From Streptomyces sp. NBC_00582 (lineage in GTDB: Bacteria; Actinomycetota; Actinomycetes; Streptomycetales; Streptomycetaceae), in contig NZ_CP107772.1 of NCBI RefSeq assembly GCF_036345155.1, positions 4,092,001 through 4,156,000 of the forward strand: a stretch of DNA of 64,000 nt, read 5' to 3'. Made by a program: the position numbers and the translations under genes. The notes below the pieces were generated by a model. The model did not search any database. It saw nothing but the letters and a program-made list of their open reading frames with translations, and was not told the DNA's origin. Of the stretch, positions 9,664 through 17,320 are shown piece by piece. Numbering within the stretch: the first letter of the stretch is position 1; each line of letters opens with the position of its first letter.

Positions 9664-11286
9664 TCAGCCGACCTTGATGTCGGTGTAGACGGGGACGGAG
9701 AACGGGTTGAGCTTCACCCCGGAGAGGCGTTCGCCGTAGCCGCCGGTGCCGTTCTGGTACCAGAGCGGGATGGCGGCCATGTCGTCCCGGACGACCTCCT
9801 CGGCCTGCTGGAACAGCGCCACGGCCTTGGCGGGGTCGGTCTCGGCGTTCGCCCGGTCGACGAGCCGGTCGAACTCCTCGTTGGACCACTTGCCGTCGTT
9901 GGAGGGGGCGTCGGTGTAGTAGAGCGGCTGGAGGAAGTTCTGGATGAGCGGGTAGTCCATCTGCCAGCCCGCCCGGAAGGGGCCGCTCAGCTTCTGCTTG
10001 GTGGTCTTGTCGCGGTAGTCGGCGAAGGTGCCGATGGGGCTGCCGACGCAGGCCCGCTCGTCGCCGAGGACGTTGTTGATGGAGTTGCAGACGGCGTCGA
10101 CCCACTGCTTGTGCGAGCCGGCGTCCGCGTTGTACGTGATCCGCACCTGTCCGCCGGGCAGTCCCCCGCCCTGCTGGATCAGCTCCTTGGCCCGGGCCGG
10201 GTCGTAGGTGCACCACTCGCCGCACAGCCCCTTGCTGTCGCCGCCCTTGATCCCGAGGACCGGTGACGTCCAGTCCGTGGCGGGGACCCGTGTCCGCTGG
10301 TAGATCGTCGCGGTGATCCGGTCGCGGTCGATGGCCATGGACAGCCCCTTGCGGACCTTGTCCATGCCGGGCCTGCCCCACTCCTTGTCGTAGTAGGGGA
10401 AGGCGATCGTCTGGATGATGCCGGCGGGCTGGTTGAGGTAGCGGCCTCCGAGGTCGCCCGGGGCGTTCTTGAGCTGGGCGGCGGGCACGTCGTCGGTGAG
10501 GTCGAGATTGCCGGCCAGCAGGTCGGTGTAGGCGGTGTTGGGGTCGGTGTAGACCTTGAGGGTCACCCCGCCGTTCCGCGCCTTGTCGGTGCCGGGGTAG
10601 GCGTCCCAGCGGACGAGGTTCATCTGCGCGCCGCGGGTGTACGAGGCGATGGTGTACGGCCCGTTGCCGACCGGCTTCTTCAGCCAGGCCTCGTGGTCGT
10701 CGAAGAACGCCCGGGGCAGCGGTGAGAAGACGGCGTAGCCGAGGGTGTCGGGGAAGGAGGAGAACTTCTGGCTGAGCCGCACGGTGAACGTGCGGTCGTC
10801 GACGACGTTCAGCCCGGACAGGGTATCGGCGGTCTGGGTGCCCGTCCGCGGGTGGACCCGGTCGTAGCCGTCGATGTACTTGAAGAACTCGGCGGCCTTC
10901 TGGCCGTTGCGCAGACTCGCCCCGTAGTTCCAGGCGTCGACGAACGAACGCGCCGTCACCTTCTCACCGTTGCTGAACGTCCAGCCGTCCTTGAGGGTGA
11001 TCGTGAAGTTCTGCGAGTCCGGGGTCTCGATGCTCTGCGCCAGCATGTTCTGCGCCTGGGCGGTCTCGGGGTCGTACCGCTTCAGCCCGCGGAAGATCAT
11101 GTCGAGGACCTTGCCGCCCTGCACCTCGTTGGTGTTGGCGGGCTCCAGCGGGTTCTGCGGGTCGCCCCAGGACGAGGTGAGCACCGCGGAGCCGTCGCCG
11201 CCGCTGCCGCCGCCACCGCAGGCCGTCGCCAGCAGCGCCGCCGCCACCGCGCACACGGCCCACCTGGCGTGTGTGGCTCCCCGCAT
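9664..11286 (-). CDS. oligopeptide ABC importer 1, substrate-binding lipoprotein (OppA/DppA, SBP family 5)
   Basis: This 540-residue lipoprotein would be anchored outside the membrane and deliver peptides to the permeases. The signal peptide (residues 1-22) ends in the lipobox LLATAC, followed by a Gly/Ser linker. The mature part is SBP family 5, with landmarks such as GLKRYDPET, the PLEPANTNEVQGG segment and SMAIDRDRITATIYQ. AGGAGG stands 6 bases before the ATG. It shares about the same layout and length with the importer 2 binding protein but is clearly diverged. One of these clusters probably corresponds to S. coelicolor bldK or its neighbour SCO5117-5121. I cannot decide which. Confidence 0.93.
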   Translation of the reverse strand: MRGATHARWAVCAVAAALLATACGGGGSGGDGSAVLTSSWGDPQNPLEPANTNEVQGGKVLDMIFRGLKRYDPETAQAQNMLAQSIETPDSQNFTITLKDGWTFSNGEKVTARSFVDAWNYGASLRNGQKAAEFFKYIDGYDRVHPRTGTQTADTLSGLNVVDDRTFTVRLSQKFSSFPDTLGYAVFSPLPRAFFDDHEAWLKKPVGNGPYTIASYTRGAQMNLVRWDAYPGTDKARNGGVTLKVYTDPNTAYTDLLAGNLDLTDDVPAAQLKNAPGDLGGRYLNQPAGIIQTIAFPYYDKEWGRPGMDKVRKGLSMAIDRDRITATIYQRTRVPATDWTSPVLGIKGGDSKGLCGEWCTYDPARAKELIQQGGGLPGGQVRITYNADAGSHKQWVDAVCNSINNVLGDERACVGSPIGTFADYRDKTTKQKLSGPFRAGWQMDYPLIQNFLQPLYYTDAPSNDGKWSNEEFDRLVDRANAETDPAKAVALFQQAEEVVRDDMAAIPLWYQNGTGGYGERLSGVKLNPFSVPVYTDIKVG

Positions 11287-11378
11287 GGATGCCTCCTCTT
11301 GACCGGCCGGACCCGGACATGCCGTGATCCTTTACCAGTCAATATCGGCACATGGCGGCTTTCCTGCACGTTCACCCC

Positions 11379-11390
11379 ACCCGTACGGGT
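11379..11390. promoter_or_regulatory. 12-bp perfect palindrome upstream of importer 1
   Basis: ACCCGTACGGGT is a perfect palindrome 93 bases upstream of the importer 1 binding-protein start and downstream of the XRE regulator gene. Its position suits an operator. No regulator can be assigned. Confidence 0.35.
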
Positions 11391-11412
11391 TCAAGGGTGT
11401 CAGGAGGGTGAC

Positions 11413-11442
11413 CCCCGAACGGCTCAGCCGAGCCGTTCGGGG
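11413..11442 (-). terminator. hairpin after the XRE regulator gene
   Basis: A perfect 13-bp stem with an AGCC tetraloop lies 7 bases beyond the regulator stop. There is no T-tract on the minus strand, which is common for Streptomyces terminators. Confidence 0.6.
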
Positions 11443-11449
11443 CCGGTGG

Positions 11450-11722
11450 TCAGCGCGGCAGCGCCTTGAAGACCACGTGCACCCCGCCGTGCGGCGACAT
11501 GGAGATCAGCAGGTTCGACGCCAGGGCCGCCGCCAGGCGCTCCAGCAAGGGCAGGGTCGGAACCCCACGGCCGCACTCCATGCGCGACAGCGCGCCCTGT
11601 GTCATGCCCGCCTGGGTCGCGAGCCGCTCCTGGGTGAGTCCCAGTTCCAGCCGTCGGGCGCGCACCGCCGCACCGAAGGGCATTCCGACGCCGGCGCCTC
11701 TGCGATCCGCCGCAACCACCAT
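11450..11722 (-). CDS. XRE-family helix-turn-helix regulator
   Basis: This 90-residue protein is almost only a DNA-binding domain. The HTH spans about residues 18-72, with the recognition-helix region TQGALSRMECGRGVPTLPLLERLAAAL. The C-terminus (residues 73-90) is a short hydrophobic strand-like tail. GGAG stands 8 bases before the ATG. It lies between two peptide-importer clusters, upstream of importer 1 on the same strand, with its own terminator. Control of the importer or autoregulation is possible but unproven. Confidence 0.8.
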   Translation of the reverse strand: MVVAADRRGAGVGMPFGAAVRARRLELGLTQERLATQAGMTQGALSRMECGRGVPTLPLLERLAAALASNLLISMSPHGGVHVVFKALPR

Positions 11723-12094
11723 TTCGTCACTCCCCGTTCGTGTTTGACCAAGGATCAGGACTCAGGGCCCGCGGCCCCCGGTTCCGGGCTTGGGGAAGTC
11801 TTGAGGGCGCCTTTCATACCGCAAAGCACATGACGCCCCGGGGTGAGACGCTGCTCACTTCATACAGGCGATGCGATAGCGACCTTCGGTACGGAGACGG
11901 CCAATTCAACCCGCCCGGACCTGCGGCGACTTCCCCTGTGCACGCTTTGCCCGGTGGCGCCCGCGGCTGTCAATGCGCTGCGGTGCATGGGCGTGTTCCC
12001 GCGTCCCCGAAGTCGTTTGCAGCGTTGTCCGCGCACGGCCAATGCTGGCTGAGCGCTCCGGTGAGCGCAGAGCTTCCTGAAGGGGGAACCGTTC
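11723..12094. other. divergent promoter region between XRE regulator and secreted protein
   Basis: These 372 bases hold the promoters of the minus-strand regulator and the plus-strand secreted-protein gene. AT-richer patches occur near 11810-11910. No reading frame with a believable start and product is present. I could not identify confident -35/-10 pairs. Confidence 0.4.
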
Positions 12095-12634
12095 GTGCTG
12101 AGAATCGCAAGCACCCTTGTCTCGACGGCCGTCGTGGCCGGCGGCCTCGTGGCGGGAGTGGCCGCACCGGCCTCCGCCGCCTGTGCCCCGAACCCCGGGA
12201 CGGGCTACCACATCACCAACAAGTCCACCGTGAGCAAGCCGACCAACCTGCACAGCGAGTGGATGTACGACAACCTCGGCGGCACCCTCACCTACAACCA
12301 CACCAAGACGGCCACGGTGAGCGCCAGCGGCACCGCCGGTGTCGAGGCCGAGGCCGGGGTCATCTTCGCCAAGGCGAGCACCTCGTTCAGCGTGACCGTC
12401 GGCAAGTCCTGGTCGAAGTCGAACAGCTGGAGCTACTCGATCCCGGCCAAGAACAAGGCGGGCAAGACCAAGGTCCGCATGACCATGTTCCACGAGTCGA
12501 AGAAGTTCAAGGCCACGAAGTTCACGTACTACTACGACGGTCACTGCAAGTACCACGAGAGCAAGAAGTGGGCGAAGTGGTTCGTCGCCCCGGTGAAGAA
12601 GGACGCCAACGTGTGGGGCCTGGAGTGGAAGTAG
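12095..12634 (+). CDS. small secreted protein of unknown function
   Basis: The GTG start has AGGGGG 8 bases upstream. The 179-residue product has a Sec signal peptide ending in APASA/AC at about residue 28. The mature protein is rich in Lys, Ser, Thr, Tyr and Trp. It is predicted to be mostly beta, with repeated K-S-W motifs (GKSWSKSNSWSYS) in the middle and a basic, aromatic C-terminus (YYYDGHCKYHESKKWAKW). Two Cys, at the mature N-terminus and in DGHC, could form a disulfide. The pattern of valine- and threonine-rich strands around SVTVGKSW recalls secreted beta-sandwich or pore-forming-like proteins of Streptomyces. I do not recognise a family with certainty. Confidence 0.8.
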   Translation: MLRIASTLVSTAVVAGGLVAGVAAPASAACAPNPGTGYHITNKSTVSKPTNLHSEWMYDNLGGTLTYNHTKTATVSASGTAGVEAEAGVIFAKASTSFSVTVGKSWSKSNSWSYSIPAKNKAGKTKVRMTMFHESKKFKATKFTYYYDGHCKYHESKKWAKWFVAPVKKDANVWGLEWK

Positions 12635-12649
12635 GGAACTGAGGGCGGC

Positions 12650-13036
12650 TCAGGGGCCGGCGACCAGTTCGGCCTCGAATCCGTCCGTGTTCTCCAGGTA
12701 GGCGGCGTAGTGGTCGGGGCCGCCCGCGTGCGGGTAGCGCTCGGGGAAGAGCGGTGTCCACCCGTGGGCCGGCCCCTCCTGGGCCAGCGCGTCCACCTCC
12801 GCCCGGCTTCCCGCGTGGAACGCCAGGTGGTTGAGGCCCGGGCGGATCCGGTCGTGACCGGCGCCCCGACGCAGCGCGGGGGACTCCTCCACGACCAGGT
12901 AGAGGGGCCCGTGCCGCCAGCTGCGGCCGCGGTCCCACTCCTGGTACGGCGTGTAGCCGAGCCTGCCCAGCAGCCAGCCCCACTCCCGGGTCGCCCGGGA
13001 CAGGTCCGGGACCCACAGCTCGATGTGGTGAAGCAC
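12650..13036 (-). CDS. VOC-superfamily (glyoxalase/bleomycin-resistance fold) protein
   Basis: The product has 128 residues from the GTG at 13036, which has AAAGGA just upstream. A longer frame reaches back to 13072 but reads through a terminator stem. It shows the VOC pattern: VLHHIELWVPDLSRATREW at the N-terminus, GLNHLAFHAGSRAEVDAL in the second module and a terminal metal-binding-like FEAELVA. Substrate unknown. It is convergent with the secreted-protein gene and lies 70 bases beyond the importer 2 ATPase, separated by a strong hairpin. Confidence 0.82.
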   Translation of the reverse strand: MLHHIELWVPDLSRATREWGWLLGRLGYTPYQEWDRGRSWRHGPLYLVVEESPALRRGAGHDRIRPGLNHLAFHAGSRAEVDALAQEGPAHGWTPLFPERYPHAGGPDHYAAYLENTDGFEAELVAGP

Positions 13037-13060
13037 CGGTGTCCTTTCTCGGAAGGCGCG

Positions 13061-13095
13061 AAAGCCCGGCACCTCTGCGCGAGGTGCCGGGCTTT
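13061..13095 (-). terminator. intrinsic terminator of importer 2 operon
   Basis: A perfect 15-bp stem (13061-13075 with 13081-13095) with a 5-base loop ends in TTT on the minus strand, 11 bases after the importer 2 stop codon. It also sits inside the leader of the VOC gene. Confidence 0.8.
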
Positions 13096-13105
13096 GGTGG
13101 GTTCG

Positions 13106-14251
13106 TCACGCCGCGTGCACGACGTCCTTCTCCTCGGCGAAGTGGCAGGCCGACTCATGGGCCGCCGGGGTGTCCTCGCCCCGGAACCGCTCCGGTACGG
13201 CGAGCAGCGGCTCCTCGGTCGCGCACTTGTCCTGCGCCTTCCAGCAGCGGGTGCGGAAGCGGCAGCCGGACGGCGGGTTCGCGGGCGAGGGGACGTCACC
13301 GGTGAGGATGATCCGCTCGCGCCCCTCACGGGCCTCCGGGTCCGGGACCGGGACCGCCGACAGCAGCGCCTGGGTGTAGGGGTGCGTCGGGTGGTCGTAG
13401 ATCTGCTCGTCGGAGCCGATCTCGGCGATCCGGCCGAGGTACATGACACCGACCCGGTCCGAGATGTGCCGGACGATCGACAGGTCGTGCGCGATGAAGA
13501 TGTAGGAGAGGTTGAACTCGTCCTGCAGACGCTCCATCAGGTTGATGACCTGCGCCTGGACGGACACGTCCAGCGCGGAGACCGGCTCGTCGCAGATGAT
13601 GATCTCGGGGTTGAGGGCCAGCCCGCGGGCGATGCCGATGCGCTGGCGCTGACCGCCCGAGAACTGGTGCGGGTAGCGGTTGATGTACTCCGGGTTGAGA
13701 CCCACGACGTCCAGCAGTTCCTGGACCTTCCGGCGCCGGTCGCCCTTGGGGGCCACCTCCGGGTGGATGTCGAAGGGCTCACCGATGATGTCGCCGACCG
13801 TCATCCTCGGGTTGAGCGAGGTGTACGGGTCCTGGAACACCATCTGGATGTTGCGGCGGACCGCCTTCAGGGCGCGCCCGGACAGCTTGGTGATGTCCTG
13901 GCCCTTGTAGAAGATCTCGCCGGCGGTGGCCCGCTCCAGGTTCATCAGCAGCTTGGCGACCGTGGACTTGCCGCAGCCGGACTCGCCCACGATGCCCAGG
14001 GTCTCGCCCTGGTACAGGTCGAAGGAGACCCCGTCGACGGCCTTGACCGCGCCGATCTGCTTCTTGAACAGGATGCCCTGGGTGAGCGGGAAGTGCTTCA
14101 CCAGGTTGCGCACCTGGAGGATCGGCTCGCCGCGGTCCACGGGCGCCTCGATGGCGGCGACCGCCTCCGACTCGGAGTGGACGTCGGCGGTCTCCACCTC
14201 GGAGACGTTCGGCGTGGCCTCCTGCTCGTCGTTCTTGCTGAGCTCAGCCAT
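13106..14251 (-). CDS. oligopeptide ABC importer 2, ATP-binding protein (OppF/DppF type)
   Basis: The product has 381 residues. An extra acidic N-terminal tail of about 40 residues precedes the ATPase domain, which is not present in the importer 1 counterpart. Walker A is GESGCGKST, the signature [16 protein letters not shown] and Walker [13 protein letters not shown]. The C-terminal Cys motif is [15 protein letters not shown]. The ATG overlaps the OppD-type gene by 8 bases. A terminator follows the stop, so this is the operon's last gene. Confidence 0.93.
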   Translation of the reverse strand: MAELSKNDEQEATPNVSEVETADVHSESEAVAAIEAPVDRGEPILQVRNLVKHFPLTQGILFKKQIGAVKAVDGVSFDLYQGETLGIVGESGCGKSTVAKLLMNLERATAGEIFYKGQDITKLSGRALKAVRRNIQMVFQDPYTSLNPRMTVGDIIGEPFDIHPEVAPKGDRRRKVQELLDVVGLNPEYINRYPHQFSGGQRQRIGIARGLALNPEIIICDEPVSALDVSVQAQVINLMERLQDEFNLSYIFIAHDLSIVRHISDRVGVMYLGRIAEIGSDEQIYDHPTHPYTQALLSAVPVPDPEAREGRERIILTGDVPSPANPPSGCRFRTRCWKAQDKCATEEPLLAVPERFRGEDTPAAHESACHFAEEKDVVHAA

Positions 14252-15293
14252 GGATCGTCTCCTTCCAGAAGTGGCACGCCGAACCCCGGCCGACCAGTTC
14301 GCCGCCGTCCTGCTCGGTCACCGGCACCAGGGCCGGGATCTCCGTGCGGCAGATGTCCTGCGCCTTGGGGCAGCGCGGGTTGAACGCGCAACCGGTGGGG
14401 ACCCGCAGCAGGTTGGGCGGCAGACCCTTGATCGCGAACAGCTCCTGGCCCTTCTGGTCCAGGCGCGGGATCGAGTCCAGCAGACCGCGCGTGTAGGGGT
14501 GCGCGGGGCGCTTGTAGAGCTCGTGCACCGGGGCGCGCTCCACGATCCGGCCCGCGTACATCACGGCGATCTTGTCGGCGACGTCGGCGACCACGCCGAG
14601 GTCGTGGGTGATCAGGATCAGACCCATGTTGTACTCGCGCTGGAGTTCCGCGAGGAGGTCCATGACCTGGGCCTGGACCGTCACGTCGAGGGCCGTAGTG
14701 GGCTCGTCGGCGATGATCAGGTCCGGCTCCAGGGCCAGCGCCATGGCGATCATGATGCGCTGGCGCATACCGCCGGAGAACTGGTGGGGATAGTCGTTCA
14801 CCCGGGCCGCGGCGGCCGGGATCTTCACCTTGTCCATCAGCTCGATCGCCTTGGCCTTGGCGTCCTTCTTGGACAGGCCCTGGTGCACCCGGAACATCTC
14901 GCCGAGCTGGTAGCCGACGGAGAGCACCGGGTTGAGCGAGCTGAGCGCGTCCTGGAAGATCATGGCGATCCGTCGGCCGCGGATGCGCCGGCGCTCCTCG
15001 GCGGACATCTTCAGCATGTCCTGGCCGCGGAAGAGGATCTCGCCCTGCGGGATCCGGGCGGGCGGCATGTCGAGGATGCCCATGATCGCCTGCGCGGTCA
15101 CGGACTTGCCGGAGCCGGACTCGCCGAGGACGGCGAGCGTCTCGCCGGCCTTCACGTTGTAGTTGACGCCGTTGACGGCCCGGACGACACCCTCGCGGGT
15201 GACGAACTCGACGTGCAGGTCACGCACTTCGAGCAGGGGGCCGTCGTCGCCTTCGCGGGGCGCCGGCACCGTGGTTTCTTCGATGATGGTCAC
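14244..15293 (-). CDS. oligopeptide ABC importer 2, ATP-binding protein (OppD/DppD type)
   Basis: The 349-residue ATPase has Walker [10 protein letters not shown], signature [16 protein letters not shown] and Walker [13 protein letters not shown]. The oligopeptide-type tail is GCAFNPRCPKAQDIC. The N-terminus is about 20 residues longer than its importer 1 paralogue. It would form a heterodimer with the adjacent OppF-type ATPase. Confidence 0.93.
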   Translation of the reverse strand: MTIIEETTVPAPREGDDGPLLEVRDLHVEFVTREGVVRAVNGVNYNVKAGETLAVLGESGSGKSVTAQAIMGILDMPPARIPQGEILFRGQDMLKMSAEERRRIRGRRIAMIFQDALSSLNPVLSVGYQLGEMFRVHQGLSKKDAKAKAIELMDKVKIPAAAARVNDYPHQFSGGMRQRIMIAMALALEPDLIIADEPTTALDVTVQAQVMDLLAELQREYNMGLILITHDLGVVADVADKIAVMYAGRIVERAPVHELYKRPAHPYTRGLLDSIPRLDQKGQELFAIKGLPPNLLRVPTGCAFNPRCPKAQDICRTEIPALVPVTEQDGGELVGRGSACHFWKETIHG

Positions 15294-15304
15294 GTACGCC
15301 TCCC

Positions 15305-16249
15305 TCAGCGCGTCTTCGGGTCGAGGGCGTTACGGACCGCTTCGCCGAGCATGATGAACGCCAGCACCGTGATGGTGAGCATGATCGACGGGTAGAGCAT
15401 GATCCATTGAGCCACTCGGATCGAGCTGCCGCCGTCGGAGATGTCGTTGCCCCAGGAGACGCCGTTCAGGCCGAGTCCCAGGAAGGACAGCGTGGCCTCG
15501 GAGCCGATGTAGACGCCGAGCGAGATGGTCGCGACGACGATCACCGGGGCCAGGGTATTGGGCAGGATGTGCCGGAACAGGATGCGTGGGGTGCTCGCGC
15601 CGAGCGCCTTGGCCGCCTGTACGTAGTCGGACTGTTTGGTCGTGATCACCGCACCGCGCATCACGCGCGCCAGCTGGGTCCAGCCGAAGAAGCCCAGGGC
15701 GCCGATGACGACCCAGGTGGTGCGCTCCGGGAAGGAGTTGAGCGTGACCATGGTGCCCAGCAGGAACGGGATGCCGAAGAACACGTCCACGAGCCGGGAC
15801 AGGATCGAGTCGACGATCCCGCCGAAGTAGCCCGCGATCATCCCGACCAGACCACCGGCGACGGTCACCAGGATCGTGGTGCCGAAGCCGACGGCTATGG
15901 AGGCGCGGGCGCCGTAGATGAGCCGGGCGTAGACGCTGCGGCCCTGCTGGTCGTAGCCCAGCCACTCCGGCGAGAAGACCTTTCCGAGCTGCGGCTTCTG
16001 CAGGTAGTGCTTGGACAGGTCGCCGTAGGTCGGGTTGGCGCTGGTGAACCAGCCCGGGAAGAAGGTGATCGTCAGGAGCAGCAGGATCAGCAGCGCCGAG
16101 ACGATGAAGATCCAGTTGCGCCGCAGGTCCTGCCAGGCGTCGCCCCACAGGCTGCGGACCTTCTCGGCCGTGACCGGCTGCACGGAGGCTTCGGCGGTGG
16201 CCACGGCGTCCGTGGCGGTGGCGGAGTCGGTTTTGGTCATGTCAGGCAT
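15305..16249 (-). CDS. oligopeptide ABC importer 2, permease (OppC/DppC type)
   Basis: The start is placed at the ATG at 16249, giving MPDMTKTDS. This overlaps the OppB-type gene by 8 bases, exactly as in importer 1; a longer frame exists upstream. The 314-residue product has a soluble N-terminal tail, a first helix near residues 50-70, a large outer loop (residues about 75-115) and five more helices. The EAA loop reads QAAKALGASTPRILFRHILPN. It is the inner-membrane partner of the OppB-type permease. Confidence 0.92.
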   Translation of the reverse strand: MPDMTKTDSATATDAVATAEASVQPVTAEKVRSLWGDAWQDLRRNWIFIVSALLILLLLTITFFPGWFTSANPTYGDLSKHYLQKPQLGKVFSPEWLGYDQQGRSVYARLIYGARASIAVGFGTTILVTVAGGLVGMIAGYFGGIVDSILSRLVDVFFGIPFLLGTMVTLNSFPERTTWVVIGALGFFGWTQLARVMRGAVITTKQSDYVQAAKALGASTPRILFRHILPNTLAPVIVVATISLGVYIGSEATLSFLGLGLNGVSWGNDISDGGSSIRVAQWIMLYPSIMLTITVLAFIMLGEAVRNALDPKTR

Positions 16250-17174
16250 AGCGAATCCTCGGGTCAAGGACCGCGTAGAGCAGGTCGACAAGGAGGCTGG
16301 CGACGAGGTAGACGAGGACGAGGATGGTCACCAGGCCCACGAGGGTGGTGCCTTCCCGGCGCACGATCGACTGGTAGATGGTGCCGCCGATGCCCTGGAT
16401 GTTGAAGATGCCCTCGGTGACGACGGCGCCGCCGAGCAGGGCGCCGATGTCCGTGCCCAGGTAGGTGACCACGGGGATCAGCGAGTTGCGCATGAGGTGG
16501 ACGCCCACCACCCGGCGCCGGGGCAGGCCCTTCGCGATGGCGGTACGGACGTAGTCGGCGCGCATGTTCTCCGCGATCGACGTACGGGTCAGCCGTGACA
16601 CATAGGCGAGTGACGCGGTGGCCAGCACGATCGCCGGCATCAGCAACTCACCGTAGTTCGACGGATCGTTGACGTTCGGTTCCAGCCACTTGAGTTCGTC
16701 GGCGAAGATCCACTGGAGGATGAAGCCCAGGACGAACACCGGCACCGAGATCAGCAGCAGCGTGAACAGGAGGACGCCGGTGTCGGCGGCGCGGCCGGCC
16801 CGCAGACCGGCGAAGACGCCGAGGCCGATGCCGAAGATGACCTCGATCACGAAGGCGAAGCCGCCCAGCCGCAGCGTCACCGGGAAGGCGTCGCCGAGCA
16901 CGTCGGTGACGGGCCGTCCACTGGCGACCTGCGTGCCGAAGTCGGCGTGCAGGATGATGCCCTTCATGTAGTCCCAGTACTGCACCAGGATCGGCTGGTC
17001 GAGGCCGTACTGGTGTCTCAGCGCGGCGATGACCTGGGGGCTTCCGCCCTTGTCGCCGAACAGCCCGCGGACGGGGTCACCGGGCAGGGCGTAGACCATG
17101 AGAAAGATGAGCAGGGTGGTCCCGAAGAACACCGGGATCATCTGGAGCAGTCGTCGTGCGACATAGCGCCCCAT
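16242..17174 (-). CDS. oligopeptide ABC importer 2, permease (OppB/DppB type)
   Basis: The 310-residue permease opens with MGRYVARRLLQMIPVFF and ends LYAVLDPRIRYA, like the importer 1 permease. The EAA loop reads VRTAIAKGLPRRRVVGVHLM. Its ribosome binding site GGAGG follows a T6 tract. The 146 bases before it contain two strong hairpins, so its expression may be lower than that of the binding-protein gene. Confidence 0.93.
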   Translation of the reverse strand: MGRYVARRLLQMIPVFFGTTLLIFLMVYALPGDPVRGLFGDKGGSPQVIAALRHQYGLDQPILVQYWDYMKGIILHADFGTQVASGRPVTDVLGDAFPVTLRLGGFAFVIEVIFGIGLGVFAGLRAGRAADTGVLLFTLLLISVPVFVLGFILQWIFADELKWLEPNVNDPSNYGELLMPAIVLATASLAYVSRLTRTSIAENMRADYVRTAIAKGLPRRRVVGVHLMRNSLIPVVTYLGTDIGALLGGAVVTEGIFNIQGIGGTIYQSIVRREGTTLVGLVTILVLVYLVASLLVDLLYAVLDPRIRYA

Positions 17175-17209
17175 CGTGCCTCCATAAAAAAGTCACAGCG
17201 GCAGCAGGC

Positions 17210-17302
17210 GGGCCCTTTCCCCGCGCACCGCTCGGCGATGCATGTGGAAAGGGCCCCCCGGCCGCTTCCGCTGCTGACCGGGGCGCGCTGTGCGCGCCCC
17301 GG
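17210..17302 (-). promoter_or_regulatory. two hairpins between importer 2 binding protein and permease genes
   Basis: Reading on the minus strand, the first hairpin is a perfect 11-bp GC stem (17278-17288 with 17292-17302) with a 3-base loop. The second is an 11-bp stem (17210-17220 with 17246-17256) with a 25-base loop, followed 15 bases later by six T. Such elements commonly stabilise binding-protein mRNA or give partial termination before permease genes. Confidence 0.65.
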
Positions 17303-17320
17303 GCAACGGGCTGTCTGCGG

